A DNA stretch of 64,000 bases from Opimibacter sp041746735 (GTDB lineage Bacteria > Bacteroidota > Bacteroidia > Chitinophagales > Saprospiraceae): contig JBGTGP010000020.1 in assembly GCA_041746735.1 (NCBI GenBank), forward strand, positions 1 to 64,000, given 5' to 3'. Position numbers and translations under genes: made by a program. A model generated the notes under the pieces. It had not been told where the DNA came from. It searched no databases and was given only the letters and a program-made list of their open reading frames with translations. Positions within the stretch are counted from its first letter, which is position 1. Every line of letters starts with the position of its first letter. Of this stretch, positions 1 to 8,362 are shown piece by piece.

Positions 1-81
1 ATCCAATATACAACTTACCATGTTTATCTGAGAAGAGTACATAAACTGTATACATAATGAGGAATAAAATGAGATAAACGA

Positions 82-110
82 CAAAAGGCACCAGATTTCT
101 CCAGTGCCTT
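82..110 (-). terminator. Intrinsic terminator of the initiator tRNA
   Basis: Reading the minus strand downstream of the tRNA, a 7-8 bp stem (AAGGCAC pairing with GTGCCTT) closes a loop of about 12 nt and is followed by TTTTG. It lies 6 nt beyond the tRNA 3' end, as expected for a short single-tRNA transcript. Confidence 0.65.
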
Positions 111-115
111 CTTAG

Positions 116-188
<73 letters not shown>

Positions 189-221
189 ATGTTTCTTACC
201 CCGTTCGTAACGCCGGGGAGG

Positions 222-256
222 CAAAGGTACGAATCTTTGCCTTAAAAAACCAGCAA
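222..256 (-). promoter_or_regulatory. Bacteroidota-type promoter for tRNA-fMet
   Basis: The minus strand has TACCTTTG at 229-222, a perfect match to the Bacteroidota -7 consensus TAnnTTTG. A TTG (256-254) lies 24 nt upstream as a possible -33 element. Transcription would start about 30 nt before the mature tRNA. The box lies between the priA stop and the tRNA, so the tRNA is probably transcribed independently. Confidence 0.75.
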
Positions 257-313
257 CGCCGGAAATAGTATTTAAGTTTCCATACAAGCCTCCCCTCAGA
301 CCTAATTCTATGA

Positions 314-2770
314 CTAATGTTGCGGATCCACATCCACACTAACCCGTACGGTCGACAACGATTTCCGCTTGACAATGCCGGTCTGGAACAACCTGATCCT
401 ATGTTTAATGTCAGCTATAACCTTGCTATTCCGTTCCATTTTGATGTAGACCAGATGCAGATATTGATTCCGGATGCGAGCAATCGCAGGTACGGAAGGT
501 CCCAGGACCCGGTTCCCGAATAAAGGTTTCAATTCCAGTACAAGCAACTCGGCAGCCTCCCTGCTCAGACTGGCATCTTTGTGACGAATGGTGACAGCTA
601 TCTGACGCACAAAGGGCGGATACCGAAACATCTCCCTTTCCTTGATTTCCCGCTGGTAAAAGGTCCTATAATCACCGGTCAGTACATCCCGGAAGACAGG
701 GTGACCCGGCTGCCATGTCTGGATCATCACCGTGCCCTGTTCATTTTTACGGCCGGCTCTACCGCTCACCTGCACCAGCGTCTGAAACGTCCTTTCCGCA
801 GCCCGAAAATCCGGATAATGCAATGCCTGATCCGCATAGATGACGCCCACCAGACCCACATGATCAAAGTCCAGTCCCTTAGTCACCATTTGCGTTCCCA
901 CCAAAATATCAATGTTGCCTTTTTCAAAGTCGTAGATCAACTGTTCCAGATTGTGCTTGCCCCGGGTCGTGTCCAGGTCCATGCGCCTGATACGAGCCTG
1001 TGGAAAAATCACAGACAGTTCATCTTCAATTTTCTCAGTCCCATACCCTTCGAGCATAAGCCTCGGTGAACCACATGCCGGGCAGATATTGATAAGGCCT
1101 CTTGTCGTTCCACAGAGATGACAGATCAAGACATTTCGGGCTTTATGGTAGGTTAGACTGACATCACATTGCGGACACTCAGCTACCCACTCACAGACTC
1201 CGCACTTCAGCACAGGCGAATACCCACGCCGGTTTTTAAAAATGATCACCTGCTTCCTTTCCGACAGCGTCTTTTTGATCGATTCGATCAACGTATGGCT
1301 GTACATAGATCCCGCGGCAGATTTGTCTTTGCGCTTGTCGATCAGAGTCACCCTGGGCAATTCAAGTCCCAGATACCGCTCACCGATGTCGACTCGGCCA
1401 TATTTACCGGACTCGGTTTGATAGTAGGACTCAATCGAAGGTGTAGCAGATCCCAGCAAGACTTTAGCCCCCAGATCCTGCCCCAGAAGGATAGCCATGT
1501 CCCGTGCATGATAACGGGGATTGGGCTCCTGTTGCTTATAACTGGTATCATGCTCCTCGTCCACGATGATCAGTTTCAGATTTTGAAAAGGCAGGAATAT
1601 ACTGGAGCGAACACCGGCGATCAGAGGTATGCCTTCACGTACCTGGTTCCAGAGATCCACGCGTTCATTTTCGTTGAGCCGGGAGTGGGAGATGGTAATC
1701 TTGTTGCCGAAGCGCTGCTGCAACCTTTTGACAATCTGAACACTGAGCCCAATCTCCGGCACCATGTACAACACCTGCCCTCCTTCATCTATCGTTTGCT
1801 GGATCAATTCGCTGTAGAGCATGGTTTTTCCACTACCGGTGATGCCATGAAGCAGAACCACCTCTTTATCCGTCCATTGTTGTTTTAATTTTTCCAGTGC
1901 TTCCACCTGTACAGACGTCAGCGTTATAGAGGTGTTGTCGGGTTCGCTTTGATACCGGTCCATCCGGTTGACTTCCCGGTACTCCTCCACCAGAATATTC
2001 TTTTTTACCAGGGCCTGCAGTATGCCCGAATTGACTTCGGCTCTGGCAAGTAATTCTTTTGGCTCTTGCGGGAGGAAACCTTTACCCGCCATCGCCAGAT
2101 AGCACAGAAAGAGCTGGGTCTGTTTTTCAGATCCCTTTATCTGATCCAACGCCATCTGCAGGCCTTCTTCTGTGCCATAGGTTGTATTGAGCCCGATCAG
2201 TTTTATTTTTTTCGGGGTGTATTTTTCTTCCAGGGCTTCGATGACCAGGATCATACCTAATTGGTAGAGTGTCACAATATGGGGGTACAAAGCTTTGATC
2301 CCACTTGTTTTTTGCAGGTCTTCAAGCGTGATCGACGATCGCGGTTCAATGATCCGGAATAGCTTGTACAAGGGATCCCCCAGTTGCAAAATGGCATCCT
2401 CCTGGACGGGCATAGCCTTGATGATCGTTTCGCTGGACAACAATAGTGCCCCTGGCAGGGCAGCTTTCATCACTTCCCCTGTGGTGCAGCAATAGTACCG
2501 GGCCATCCATTGCCATAATCTATATTGCCAGTCCTCTATGACAGGGGCCTGATCCAGCACACTGATAATTTCCTTTGTCTTATAGTCCGGCCCTTTGTCC
2601 AGAAGCGCCACGATCAGTCCGGCATACCTTTTTTTACTGCCAAACTGGACTTCCACTCGTGTGCCAAACAAGGCTTGCTCCCTCCATTCCGGTGGAATCC
2701 TGTAGGTGTACGTCTGATCCAGAGCCAGAGGCAACAGCACTTCGGCGAATGTATATGATGCAGAAGACAT
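314..2770 (-). CDS. priA: Primosomal protein N' (replication restart helicase PriA)
   Basis: An 818-residue superfamily 2 DNA helicase that reloads the replisome at stalled forks. In order it shows an N-terminal DNA-binding region, a Walker A motif GITGSGKT (residues 309-316), a DEEH Walker B box (404-407), SATPS (motif III), and a helicase-embedded zinc region with eight cysteines in four pairs (about 523/526, 532/535, 550/553, 563/566). The later QMVTKGLDF and QVSGRAGR segments are helicase motifs V and VI. Length is typical of Bacteroidota PriA. It starts at an ATG and is divergent from lysS across 219 bp; I see no strong TAnnTTTG box directly in front of it. Confidence 0.97.
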   Translation of the reverse strand: MSSASYTFAEVLLPLALDQTYTYRIPPEWREQALFGTRVEVQFGSKKRYAGLIVALLDKGPDYKTKEIISVLDQAPVIEDWQYRLWQWMARYYCCTTGEVMKAALPGALLLSSETIIKAMPVQEDAILQLGDPLYKLFRIIEPRSSITLEDLQKTSGIKALYPHIVTLYQLGMILVIEALEEKYTPKKIKLIGLNTTYGTEEGLQMALDQIKGSEKQTQLFLCYLAMAGKGFLPQEPKELLARAEVNSGILQALVKKNILVEEYREVNRMDRYQSEPDNTSITLTSVQVEALEKLKQQWTDKEVVLLHGITGSGKTMLYSELIQQTIDEGGQVLYMVPEIGLSVQIVKRLQQRFGNKITISHSRLNENERVDLWNQVREGIPLIAGVRSSIFLPFQNLKLIIVDEEHDTSYKQQEPNPRYHARDMAILLGQDLGAKVLLGSATPSIESYYQTESGKYGRVDIGERYLGLELPRVTLIDKRKDKSAAGSMYSHTLIESIKKTLSERKQVIIFKNRRGYSPVLKCGVCEWVAECPQCDVSLTYHKARNVLICHLCGTTRGLINICPACGSPRLMLEGYGTEKIEDELSVIFPQARIRRMDLDTTRGKHNLEQLIYDFEKGNIDILVGTQMVTKGLDFDHVGLVGVIYADQALHYPDFRAAERTFQTLVQVSGRAGRKNEQGTVMIQTWQPGHPVFRDVLTGDYRTFYQREIKEREMFRYPPFVRQIAVTIRHKDASLSREAAELLVLELKPLFGNRVLGPSVPAIARIRNQYLHLVYIKMERNSKVIADIKHRIRLFQTGIVKRKSLSTVRVSVDVDPQH

Positions 2771-2956
2771 ACAGGCTAAGGTCTGAAAAATCGGGACTTC
2801 ATCATGAGCCAGCTTCTACCTAAATAAGGCTGTAAAGTGCATTTTTGATGGGCTTGACCTCGCAAACCCACGAATACACCTTACAACAATAAGTTGTGTC
2901 AAAGGGAACCGAAGCAGATATTGACGGATAAAATGCCTGATTCTCTTAACTCCAAT

Positions 2957-2964
2957 TAATTTTG
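2957..2964 (+). promoter_or_regulatory. Predicted -7 box of lysS
   Basis: TAATTTTG matches TAnnTTTG perfectly. Transcription would begin near 2969-2971, giving a leader of about 20 nt before the ATG at 2990. This argues against an in-frame TTG at 2972 as the start. No TTG -33 element is found at the usual distance. Confidence 0.6.
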
Positions 2965-2989
2965 CGGCTCATTGTTACAACCACTTCGT

Positions 2990-4504
2990 ATGGCCCATCT
3001 TTCAGAGCAGGAGATCATCCGCAGACAGAATCTGCAGAAAATTATAGATCTCGGGATCAACCCGTATCCACCGGATCTCTTTCCCGTCAATGCATACGCG
3101 GCCCAGATCAAAAAAGAGTTTTCACCCGAACGCGGCAATTATCAGGAAGTAGTCCTCGCAGGACGATTGATGTCCAGCCGGATCATGGGTAAAGCATCCT
3201 TCGCGGAAATTCAGGACACCAGTGGCCGCATTCAGGTGTATATCAACCGGGATCAGATCTGTCCGGGAGAAGACAAGACGCTGTATGATGAGGTCTTCAA
3301 GCATCTGTTGGATCTGGGTGATTTTATTGGAGTGAAGGGACATACATTTACGACCAAGACCGGAGAGACTTCCATTCATGCCCGTGAACTGGTATTACTC
3401 AGCAAATCCCTCAGACCTCTGCCGGTAGTCAAAGTGGATTCAGAGGGTGTCGTGCATGATGCCTTTACGGACCCTGAGCAGCGTTATCGTCAGCGGTATG
3501 TGGATCTGGTGGTCAATCCCCAAATCCGGAAAGTGTTTGAAGACCGGTCTAAGATGTATTCCAGTATGCGGGAGTACCTCAATGCAAAGGGATACCTGGA
3601 AGTGGAGACACCTATCCTTCAGCCCCTGTATGGGGGTGCCGCGGCCAGGCCGTTCACTACGCATCACAATACACTCGATATGACCCTGTATATGCGGATC
3701 GCCAACGAGTTGTACCTCAAGCGGCTGATTGTTGGCGGCTTTGACGGGGTGTATGAATTCAGTAAAGATTTCAGAAATGAGGGCATGAGCCGGTTTCATA
3801 ATCCGGAGTTTACGCAGATCGAACTGTACGTAGCGTATAAAGATTATGAATGGATGATGAATCTGGTGGAAGAGGTGATTGAAAAAGTAGCTATCGATAT
3901 ACACGGCGACTCCAAGGTTCAGGTGGGAGAGAATGTTATTGATTTCAAAAGGCCCTGGAAGCGGTTCACGATGTTTGAAGCGATACAGCATTTTACCGGA
4001 ATCGACATCTCTGACATGGACGAGACCCAGCTCCGGGCAACGGCCAAACAACTGCACATACATCTGGATGGTAATTTGGGAAAGGGGAAGATCATTGATG
4101 AAATATTTGGCGAAAAATGTGAGCCGTTTTTGATCCAGCCTACATTTATTACCGACTATCCTGTCGAAATGTCACCGCTTGCTAAAAAGCACCGTTCCAA
4201 ACCGGGTCTTGTGGAGCGGTTCGAAGCGATATGTAATGGCAAGGAGATCTGCAATGCATTTTCTGAGCTCAATGATCCCATAGACCAGCGAGAACGATTT
4301 GAAGAGCAGTTGGAACTTGGAAAGCGTGGTGATGAAGAAGCCATGATGCTGGATGAGGATTTTCTCCGGGCGCTTGAGTATGGTATGCCTCCGACTGCGG
4401 GACTGGGTATCGGAATGGACCGGTTGGCGATGATCATGACCAACTCCACCTCGATTCAGGATGTCCTCTTTTTTCCGCAAATGAAACCGGAAGGAAATAG
4501 CTAG
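2990..4504 (+). CDS. lysS: Lysyl-tRNA synthetase, class II
   Basis: Charges tRNA-Lys in the cytoplasm. The protein is 504 residues from the ATG at 2990. An N-terminal OB-fold anticodon-binding domain (about residues 50-150) is followed by the class II catalytic core. Motif 1 lies around VETPILQPLYGGAAARPF, motif 2 is FRNEGMSRFHNPEFTQ, and motif 3 is GLGIGMDRLAM near the C-terminus. An in-frame TTG at 2972 would add six residues but sits too close to the predicted transcription start. The gene is monocistronic and convergent with psd across a repeat-rich spacer. Confidence 0.96.
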   Translation: MAHLSEQEIIRRQNLQKIIDLGINPYPPDLFPVNAYAAQIKKEFSPERGNYQEVVLAGRLMSSRIMGKASFAEIQDTSGRIQVYINRDQICPGEDKTLYDEVFKHLLDLGDFIGVKGHTFTTKTGETSIHARELVLLSKSLRPLPVVKVDSEGVVHDAFTDPEQRYRQRYVDLVVNPQIRKVFEDRSKMYSSMREYLNAKGYLEVETPILQPLYGGAAARPFTTHHNTLDMTLYMRIANELYLKRLIVGGFDGVYEFSKDFRNEGMSRFHNPEFTQIELYVAYKDYEWMMNLVEEVIEKVAIDIHGDSKVQVGENVIDFKRPWKRFTMFEAIQHFTGIDISDMDETQLRATAKQLHIHLDGNLGKGKIIDEIFGEKCEPFLIQPTFITDYPVEMSPLAKKHRSKPGLVERFEAICNGKEICNAFSELNDPIDQRERFEEQLELGKRGDEEAMMLDEDFLRALEYGMPPTAGLGIGMDRLAMIMTNSTSIQDVLFFPQMKPEGNS

Positions 4505-4510
4505 ATCCGT

Positions 4511-4660
4511 AGATGCCAGATACCAGATGCCAGATCCGGAGATGCCAGATCCGGAGACTTGAGGAGAGCGGAGTCGCACCATGCCAGATCAAATCGCAGC
4601 GGAGATTACGATTTCAAGGTGGGATGCCAGTCGAAATGCAGCGGAGATTCCGTCCGCAAG
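4511..4660. repeat. Degenerate direct repeats (AGATGCCAGAT and GCAGCGGAGATT families)
   Basis: AGATGCCAGAT occurs at 4511, 4525 and 4540, with shortened copies at 4581 (ATGCCAGAT) and 4623 (GATGCCAG). GCAGCGGAGATT occurs at 4596 and 4638, 42 bp apart, and each copy is followed by a related CAAGG-containing segment. The pattern looks like decayed copies of an intergenic repeat and not like a regulatory array. Confidence 0.7.
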
Positions 4661-4732
4661 GCGGAAAGCAGGAGATACCAGATTAAACCGTATCTACTTC
4701 ATCTAAACATCTAAACACTAAGCCTCTGCCCA

Positions 4733-4756
4733 GTTGTTGGAGCAAACTCCAACAAC
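4733..4756. repeat. Perfect 10-bp hairpin with a 4-nt loop
   Basis: GTTGTTGGAG pairs perfectly with CTCCAACAAC around the loop CAAA. No T-tract follows directly on either strand, so it is not a standard intrinsic terminator. It may be a REP-like hairpin or an RNA 3'-end stabiliser for the convergent lysS or psd transcripts. Confidence 0.6.
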
Positions 4757-4881
4757 AGCAAATTATGCTCCTTTTGCCCCTATATACCCAGACTCCATCG
4801 CAGGAGCTATGGCGCCTTGAAGCGGTATAAACTTACTTACCCTAATCGATGCGATTATCCTTTCACCTAAACACTAAACTT

Positions 4882-4918
4882 CTCAACCTCTCAACCTCTC
4901 AACCTCTCAACCTCTCAA
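4882..4918. repeat. 8-bp tandem repeat (CTCAACCT), about 4.6 copies
   Basis: Four complete CTCAACCT units (4882, 4890, 4898, 4906) and a partial CTCAA follow without interruption. The array ends 3 bp before the psd stop codon. Copy number in a pure array like this is likely to vary between strains by slippage. Confidence 0.9.
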
Positions 4919-4921
4919 GCA

Positions 4922-5593
4922 TTACTCCCTTCCAGCGGCATTAAACTGGGCGATATCGGTGATGCCTCCTTTGACTGTATCTCCAATTTTGACCAGGATG
5001 TCGCAATTCAACGGTAAGAACATATCTACCCTTGAGCCGAATTTGATAAACCCAAACTCCTCTCCCCGGCTGAGTTTTGCACCGACACGGGTATACCAGA
5101 CGATCTTGCGGGCTACCATGCCGGCGATCTGCCGAATGAGGATCTGGCTTTGTTTGCGACGGATGACGATCGTATTCCGCTCGTTGAGTTCAGACGACTT
5201 TGGGTGCCAGGCAACGAGATAGGCTCCCGGATGGTATTGCTGATATACGACTTCGCCGGTTACCGGGCTTTTGTTGGAGTGGACATTGAGCGGGGACATA
5301 AAAATCGAAACCTGGATAGCCTCTGTTTTTAGGAATTCATTTTCCGTAGTCTGTTCGATGACGACCACTTTGCCGTCTGCCGGTGCCAGGATGAGCCCTG
5401 TGTCTTTGGTCCCATGTGCCCGGAGGGGGTTCCGAAAGAAAATGAGGAAGAGGATCAGGAGAAACAAACTCAGCCCGAGAACCACGATCGTGAGTATAGA
5501 GGTGAAGACAAAAAACAATCCCAGTGCGAGCACGAAAAACAGCAGCGAAATCAGGAGGTACCATGTCCCTTCCCGGTGTAAGCGATACATCAT
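4922..5593 (-). CDS. psd: Phosphatidylserine decarboxylase proenzyme (short type)
   Basis: Converts phosphatidylserine to phosphatidylethanolamine at the inner membrane. It has 223 residues and is the short PSD-A type. Two hydrophobic segments (about residues 11-30 and 33-53) anchor it, followed by the decarboxylase domain with APADGKV (about 70-76) and an FMSPLNVHSN motif (about 98-107). The self-cleavage site that generates the pyruvoyl group is the Gly-Ser pair of KFGSRVD (about 186/187). It overlaps the upstream cdsA by 4 bp (ATGA), so the two phospholipid genes are translationally coupled. No pssA is visible here. Confidence 0.93.
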   Translation of the reverse strand: MMYRLHREGTWYLLISLLFFVLALGLFFVFTSILTIVVLGLSLFLLILFLIFFRNPLRAHGTKDTGLILAPADGKVVVIEQTTENEFLKTEAIQVSIFMSPLNVHSNKSPVTGEVVYQQYHPGAYLVAWHPKSSELNERNTIVIRRKQSQILIRQIAGMVARKIVWYTRVGAKLSRGEEFGFIKFGSRVDMFLPLNCDILVKIGDTVKGGITDIAQFNAAGRE

Positions 5594-6411
5594 AGCACAA
5601 AGATATAATAAGCCAGGGCAGCCAATGGTAACACAAATAGTAAAGAATCAAAGCGATCGAGGACACCACCATGTCCAGGTAACAGGTTGCCGCTATCTTT
5701 TACGCCGGCGGTTCGCTTTAGCGCGGACGCCCACAGATCACCCGCCAGGGCAAGTGGAGGGGTGAACAGGCTCAAGACGACAATATAGCCAAAAGGAATT
5801 TCAGTCCACCAAGTCCATAGCAGGAAGCCGGTCAGTATAGAAAAGAAAGCGCCTCCAATAGTACCTTCCATACTCTTGCCTGGAGAAATGGTGGGCGCGA
5901 TTTTATGCCGCCCCCATTGTTTGCCGATAAGGTATGCCCCGATATCATTCATCCAAATGAGAAATAAAGGTACCAGCACGAAAGGATAGGAATAGGTGCC
6001 CATGAAAAATACGCAACCGCTGAGGAATGGAAGACCTATATAGGCCGCAGCACTCAAGCCGGATTTTGTCAGTTTTGTCAATTCTTCTGGTGATTTAACG
6101 AGGAGCAGTTGAAGCAGCACCATACATGCCAACGCCAGAGACAAAAAAGGTAAAATAAAATAGGCCGGTTCATTTTGAATCAGCAGATATCCTGTACCTC
6201 CGGTCACTAGTGTAAGCAAGAAGGGCAGGGTCGTCACCTGAAGCGAGGAAGATGGTAAATTTTCAAGAAGCAGATATTCTCGTGTACATTGAAACACGAT
6301 AAGACAAAACCAGAGAAGACAACTCCAGGGAGACCAGATGATAGCCCCAAGTGTGACGGCACCAATAAAGAAGGCGGTGATTGACCGGGTGGCAAATTCA
6401 GACCTGCTCAA
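5590..6411 (-). CDS. cdsA: Phosphatidate cytidylyltransferase
   Basis: Makes CDP-diacylglycerol from phosphatidic acid and CTP, the branch point of phospholipid synthesis. The 273-residue protein is almost entirely membrane-spanning, with about eight hydrophobic segments. The family signature is clear near the C-terminus: SALKRTAGVKDSGNLLPGHGG, then LDRFDSLLF. The 5' end overlaps the CPBP protease gene by 14 bp and the 3' end overlaps psd by 4 bp, so all three genes form one operon. Confidence 0.95.
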   Translation of the reverse strand: MSRSEFATRSITAFFIGAVTLGAIIWSPWSCLLWFCLIVFQCTREYLLLENLPSSSLQVTTLPFLLTLVTGGTGYLLIQNEPAYFILPFLSLALACMVLLQLLLVKSPEELTKLTKSGLSAAAYIGLPFLSGCVFFMGTYSYPFVLVPLFLIWMNDIGAYLIGKQWGRHKIAPTISPGKSMEGTIGGAFFSILTGFLLWTWWTEIPFGYIVVLSLFTPPLALAGDLWASALKRTAGVKDSGNLLPGHGGVLDRFDSLLFVLPLAALAYYIFVL

Positions 6412-7291
6412 GTTGATGTCTCTTTTTGTAGATAGCTGTAAAAGTAATATACATCAGTCCCACACTTAGCGGGAGCATCCAGGCCTTAAGTTGATGACTG
6501 CTCTGTTCGTCCAGCGTCGTGATGTCAATATCAGTCGCATAAATGATGAGTATTTGCACTCCGTTATTAAAGGCATGGGCAATTACCGGGACCCACAGGT
6601 TGCCGGTCCAGTAATACAAATAACCCAGCGTGGCGCCAAGCACCATGCGGGGCAGGAAACCTTCAAACTGAAGATGAATCGCACTAAAGAGGAAGGCGGC
6701 TATCCAGATCGCGAGGACCGGACTTTTCATAATCAGGGCAAGTTGTTTTTGAAGGATGCCGCGAAAGATGAGCTCTTCGCCAATGCCAGGTAATATGGCA
6801 ATAAGAATAAGGTTTAGGATGAGCAGCCAGGGGGTGGGCATGTGCAGGATTGCCTTTAAGGTATCGGCGGCCTGATCCTCAAACAACGCAGCCCATGCGG
6901 GCAAAGGTATGGATTCATTGATTAGAAAACTCAGGTTGACCAGCGGATATGCTGCAATCAGTAGCATGATGCCCAATAAGGACAAACTCCATCCCGGATT
7001 GAGGTTCAGTTGCATACCGGAAAGCCATTTTTTTCTATAATAGAGCAGGGCAAAGGCGATACCCGGTAGAATAAAAGAGAAGATGTGTTGTGCCATAAGG
7101 AGTGATCGCGTAAGACCAGCAGAGAAGCCGAGACCACCACTATCATTCAATTGCATCATTTCAGTCAGGCTCATTCCTCCCATCAACATAATCAAGGCGG
7201 ACACGAGAGCCGTCAGGACCAGGCCACCTATCACCAGTCCAATGCCGGCCAACAACCTAAGGAAATGATCGTAACTTGTCATCCCGTTCAT
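6398..7291 (-). CDS. CPBP family intramembrane metalloprotease
   Basis: A 297-residue membrane protein of the CPBP/Rce1-like family (formerly CAAX protease, Abi). It has multiple hydrophobic segments and the family's metal-site motifs: EELIFRG (EExxxR), an FSAIH segment carrying the second-motif His, and HAFNN near the C-terminus. The substrate is unknown. It is the first gene of an operon with cdsA and psd, which may place it in envelope maintenance, but that is inference. A near-consensus -7 box ends 5 nt before the ATG. Confidence 0.88.
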   Translation of the reverse strand: MNGMTSYDHFLRLLAGIGLVIGGLVLTALVSALIMLMGGMSLTEMMQLNDSGGLGFSAGLTRSLLMAQHIFSFILPGIAFALLYYRKKWLSGMQLNLNPGWSLSLLGIMLLIAAYPLVNLSFLINESIPLPAWAALFEDQAADTLKAILHMPTPWLLILNLILIAILPGIGEELIFRGILQKQLALIMKSPVLAIWIAAFLFSAIHLQFEGFLPRMVLGATLGYLYYWTGNLWVPVIAHAFNNGVQILIIYATDIDITTLDEQSSHQLKAWMLPLSVGLMYITFTAIYKKRHQLEQV

Positions 7292-7296
7292 TTGCG

Positions 7297-7303
7297 CAAA
7301 ATA
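7297..7303 (-). promoter_or_regulatory. Imperfect -7 box directly before the CPBP gene
   Basis: The minus strand reads TATTTTG, then CGCAA, then ATG. The box has one base fewer between TA and TTTG than the consensus TAnnTTTG. Its position predicts an mRNA with almost no 5' leader. Confidence 0.4.
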
Positions 7304-7350
7304 GACAATCCGTCAAACCTTCCGCATCCTCAGCCTAAATTAATCCTGGT

Positions 7351-8079
7351 ATGATACCGCACTTCCCTCGTTTGAGCGTTAACATTAACAAAATCGCTTT
7401 GATCCGCAACAGTAGGGGTGGTTCGATGCCCGATCTGAATCAGGTGGCTAAGGATTGCGAAAATTTTGGTGCTGAGGGTATCACTGTCCATCCACGACCG
7501 GATCAGCGGCATATCCGTTATGATGATATTCCTGCACTCAGAGCGGTGGTCCGGACTGAGTTCAATATTGAAGGGAATCCAACTGCAGATTTCATGAAAC
7601 TGGTTTTAGAGACCAAACCTCATCAGTGCACTCTGGTACCGGATAGTCCTTCGGCGCTGACCTCTGATGCAGGTTGGGATACCATAGGGGAGCAGTATTT
7701 TCTTCGCGATGTGGTAACGGAATTGAAAGCAGCCGGGATACGCGTGTCCTTGTTTGTTGATGCATCTGAACGGATGGTAGAAGGAGCTGCGGGTACCGGG
7801 GCGGACCGGGTTGAATTATATACCGGCCCTTTTGCTCATAGATTTACATCTGATCCGGATCGTGCTATTGATCCACATATCCGGGCAGCCGAAAGGGCTG
7901 TTGCATTGGGTTTGGGCGTCAATGCCGGACATGATCTTAATCTCGAGAATCTTCGTTTTTATGCCTCCCATATACCCCAGTTGCTTGAGGTTTCTATAGG
8001 ACATGCGCTGATTTGTGATGCTCTTTATTACGGGCTTTCCAATGTGATCGGAATGTATCGTCAGCTCCTGACATCCTAA
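7351..8079 (+). CDS. pdxJ: Pyridoxine 5'-phosphate synthase
   Basis: Condenses 1-deoxy-xylulose 5-phosphate with 3-amino-2-oxopropyl phosphate in the DXP-dependent pathway of vitamin B6 synthesis. It has 242 residues, the normal length for a single-domain TIM barrel. The N-terminus LSVNINKIALIRNSRGG is the family's substrate-binding signature, and EGITVHPRPDQRHI carries the conserved catalytic His region. GVNAGHDLNLENL and EVSIGHALICDAL close the barrel with the phosphate-binding Gly residues. It stands alone, divergent from the CPBP gene across 59 bp. Several PLP enzymes in the window (at 54594 and 56036) depend on this cofactor. Confidence 0.96.
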   Translation: MIPHFPRLSVNINKIALIRNSRGGSMPDLNQVAKDCENFGAEGITVHPRPDQRHIRYDDIPALRAVVRTEFNIEGNPTADFMKLVLETKPHQCTLVPDSPSALTSDAGWDTIGEQYFLRDVVTELKAAGIRVSLFVDASERMVEGAAGTGADRVELYTGPFAHRFTSDPDRAIDPHIRAAERAVALGLGVNAGHDLNLENLRFYASHIPQLLEVSIGHALICDALYYGLSNVIGMYRQLLTS

Positions 8080-8333
8080 GCATGGCATATGACAGAACAG
8101 TCCTCTTATAAAAAGCAAGACGTTAAAAATTTAAAGATTTCTTAACCTTTGATTTGCAACCTGTTATCAAAAAAGTTTAAGCCTGACCAAATTTTGTTTT
8201 AAAAAACTGAGCAGCATTCGTATTATTGGTGGCGTTTCTCATTTGTTGCAGAATATATCTTACACATCGACTGCTATTGGTTATTTGCTTTTTTGGGGGA
8301 TGTGTTAAGAAATATTTAAGACATTTGGAGGAT

Positions 8334-8341
8334 TACCTTTC
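8334..8341 (+). promoter_or_regulatory. Candidate -7 box of the SusCD operon
   Basis: TACCTTTC, one mismatch to TAnnTTTG, lies 21 nt before the susC-like ATG. The preceding AT-rich 250 bp (8080-8333) contain no gene. They hold several AT-rich inverted segments, but I cannot name a regulator site. Confidence 0.4.
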
Positions 8342-8362
8342 TTTAACAAAACCAGAATTAGT

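Larger units (their letters stand above)
4505..4921. other. Gene-free intergenic region (417 bp) made of short repeats
   Basis: Between the convergent lysS and psd genes I see no coding sequence and no canonical terminator. The stretch consists of degenerate short repeats at its left end, a perfect hairpin in the middle and a pure 8-bp tandem array at its right end, each listed separately. Runs such as CTAAACATCTAAACACTAA (about 4704-4721) and CACCTAAACACTAAAC (about 4864-4879) add further low-complexity repetition. Confidence 0.8.

Noticed and set aside
2972..2989. TTG at 2972 as the lysS start
   Set aside because: It lies only 8 nt after a perfect -7 box, and the ATG at 2990 matches the usual LysS N-terminus.
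3440..4063. 207-codon antisense frame in lysS
   Set aside because: Fully inside a conserved gene on the opposite strand; a codon-bias shadow without recognisable domains.
4882..4918. Possible CRISPR array
   Set aside because: The unit is 8 bp with no spacers, and no cas genes are present: a simple tandem repeat.
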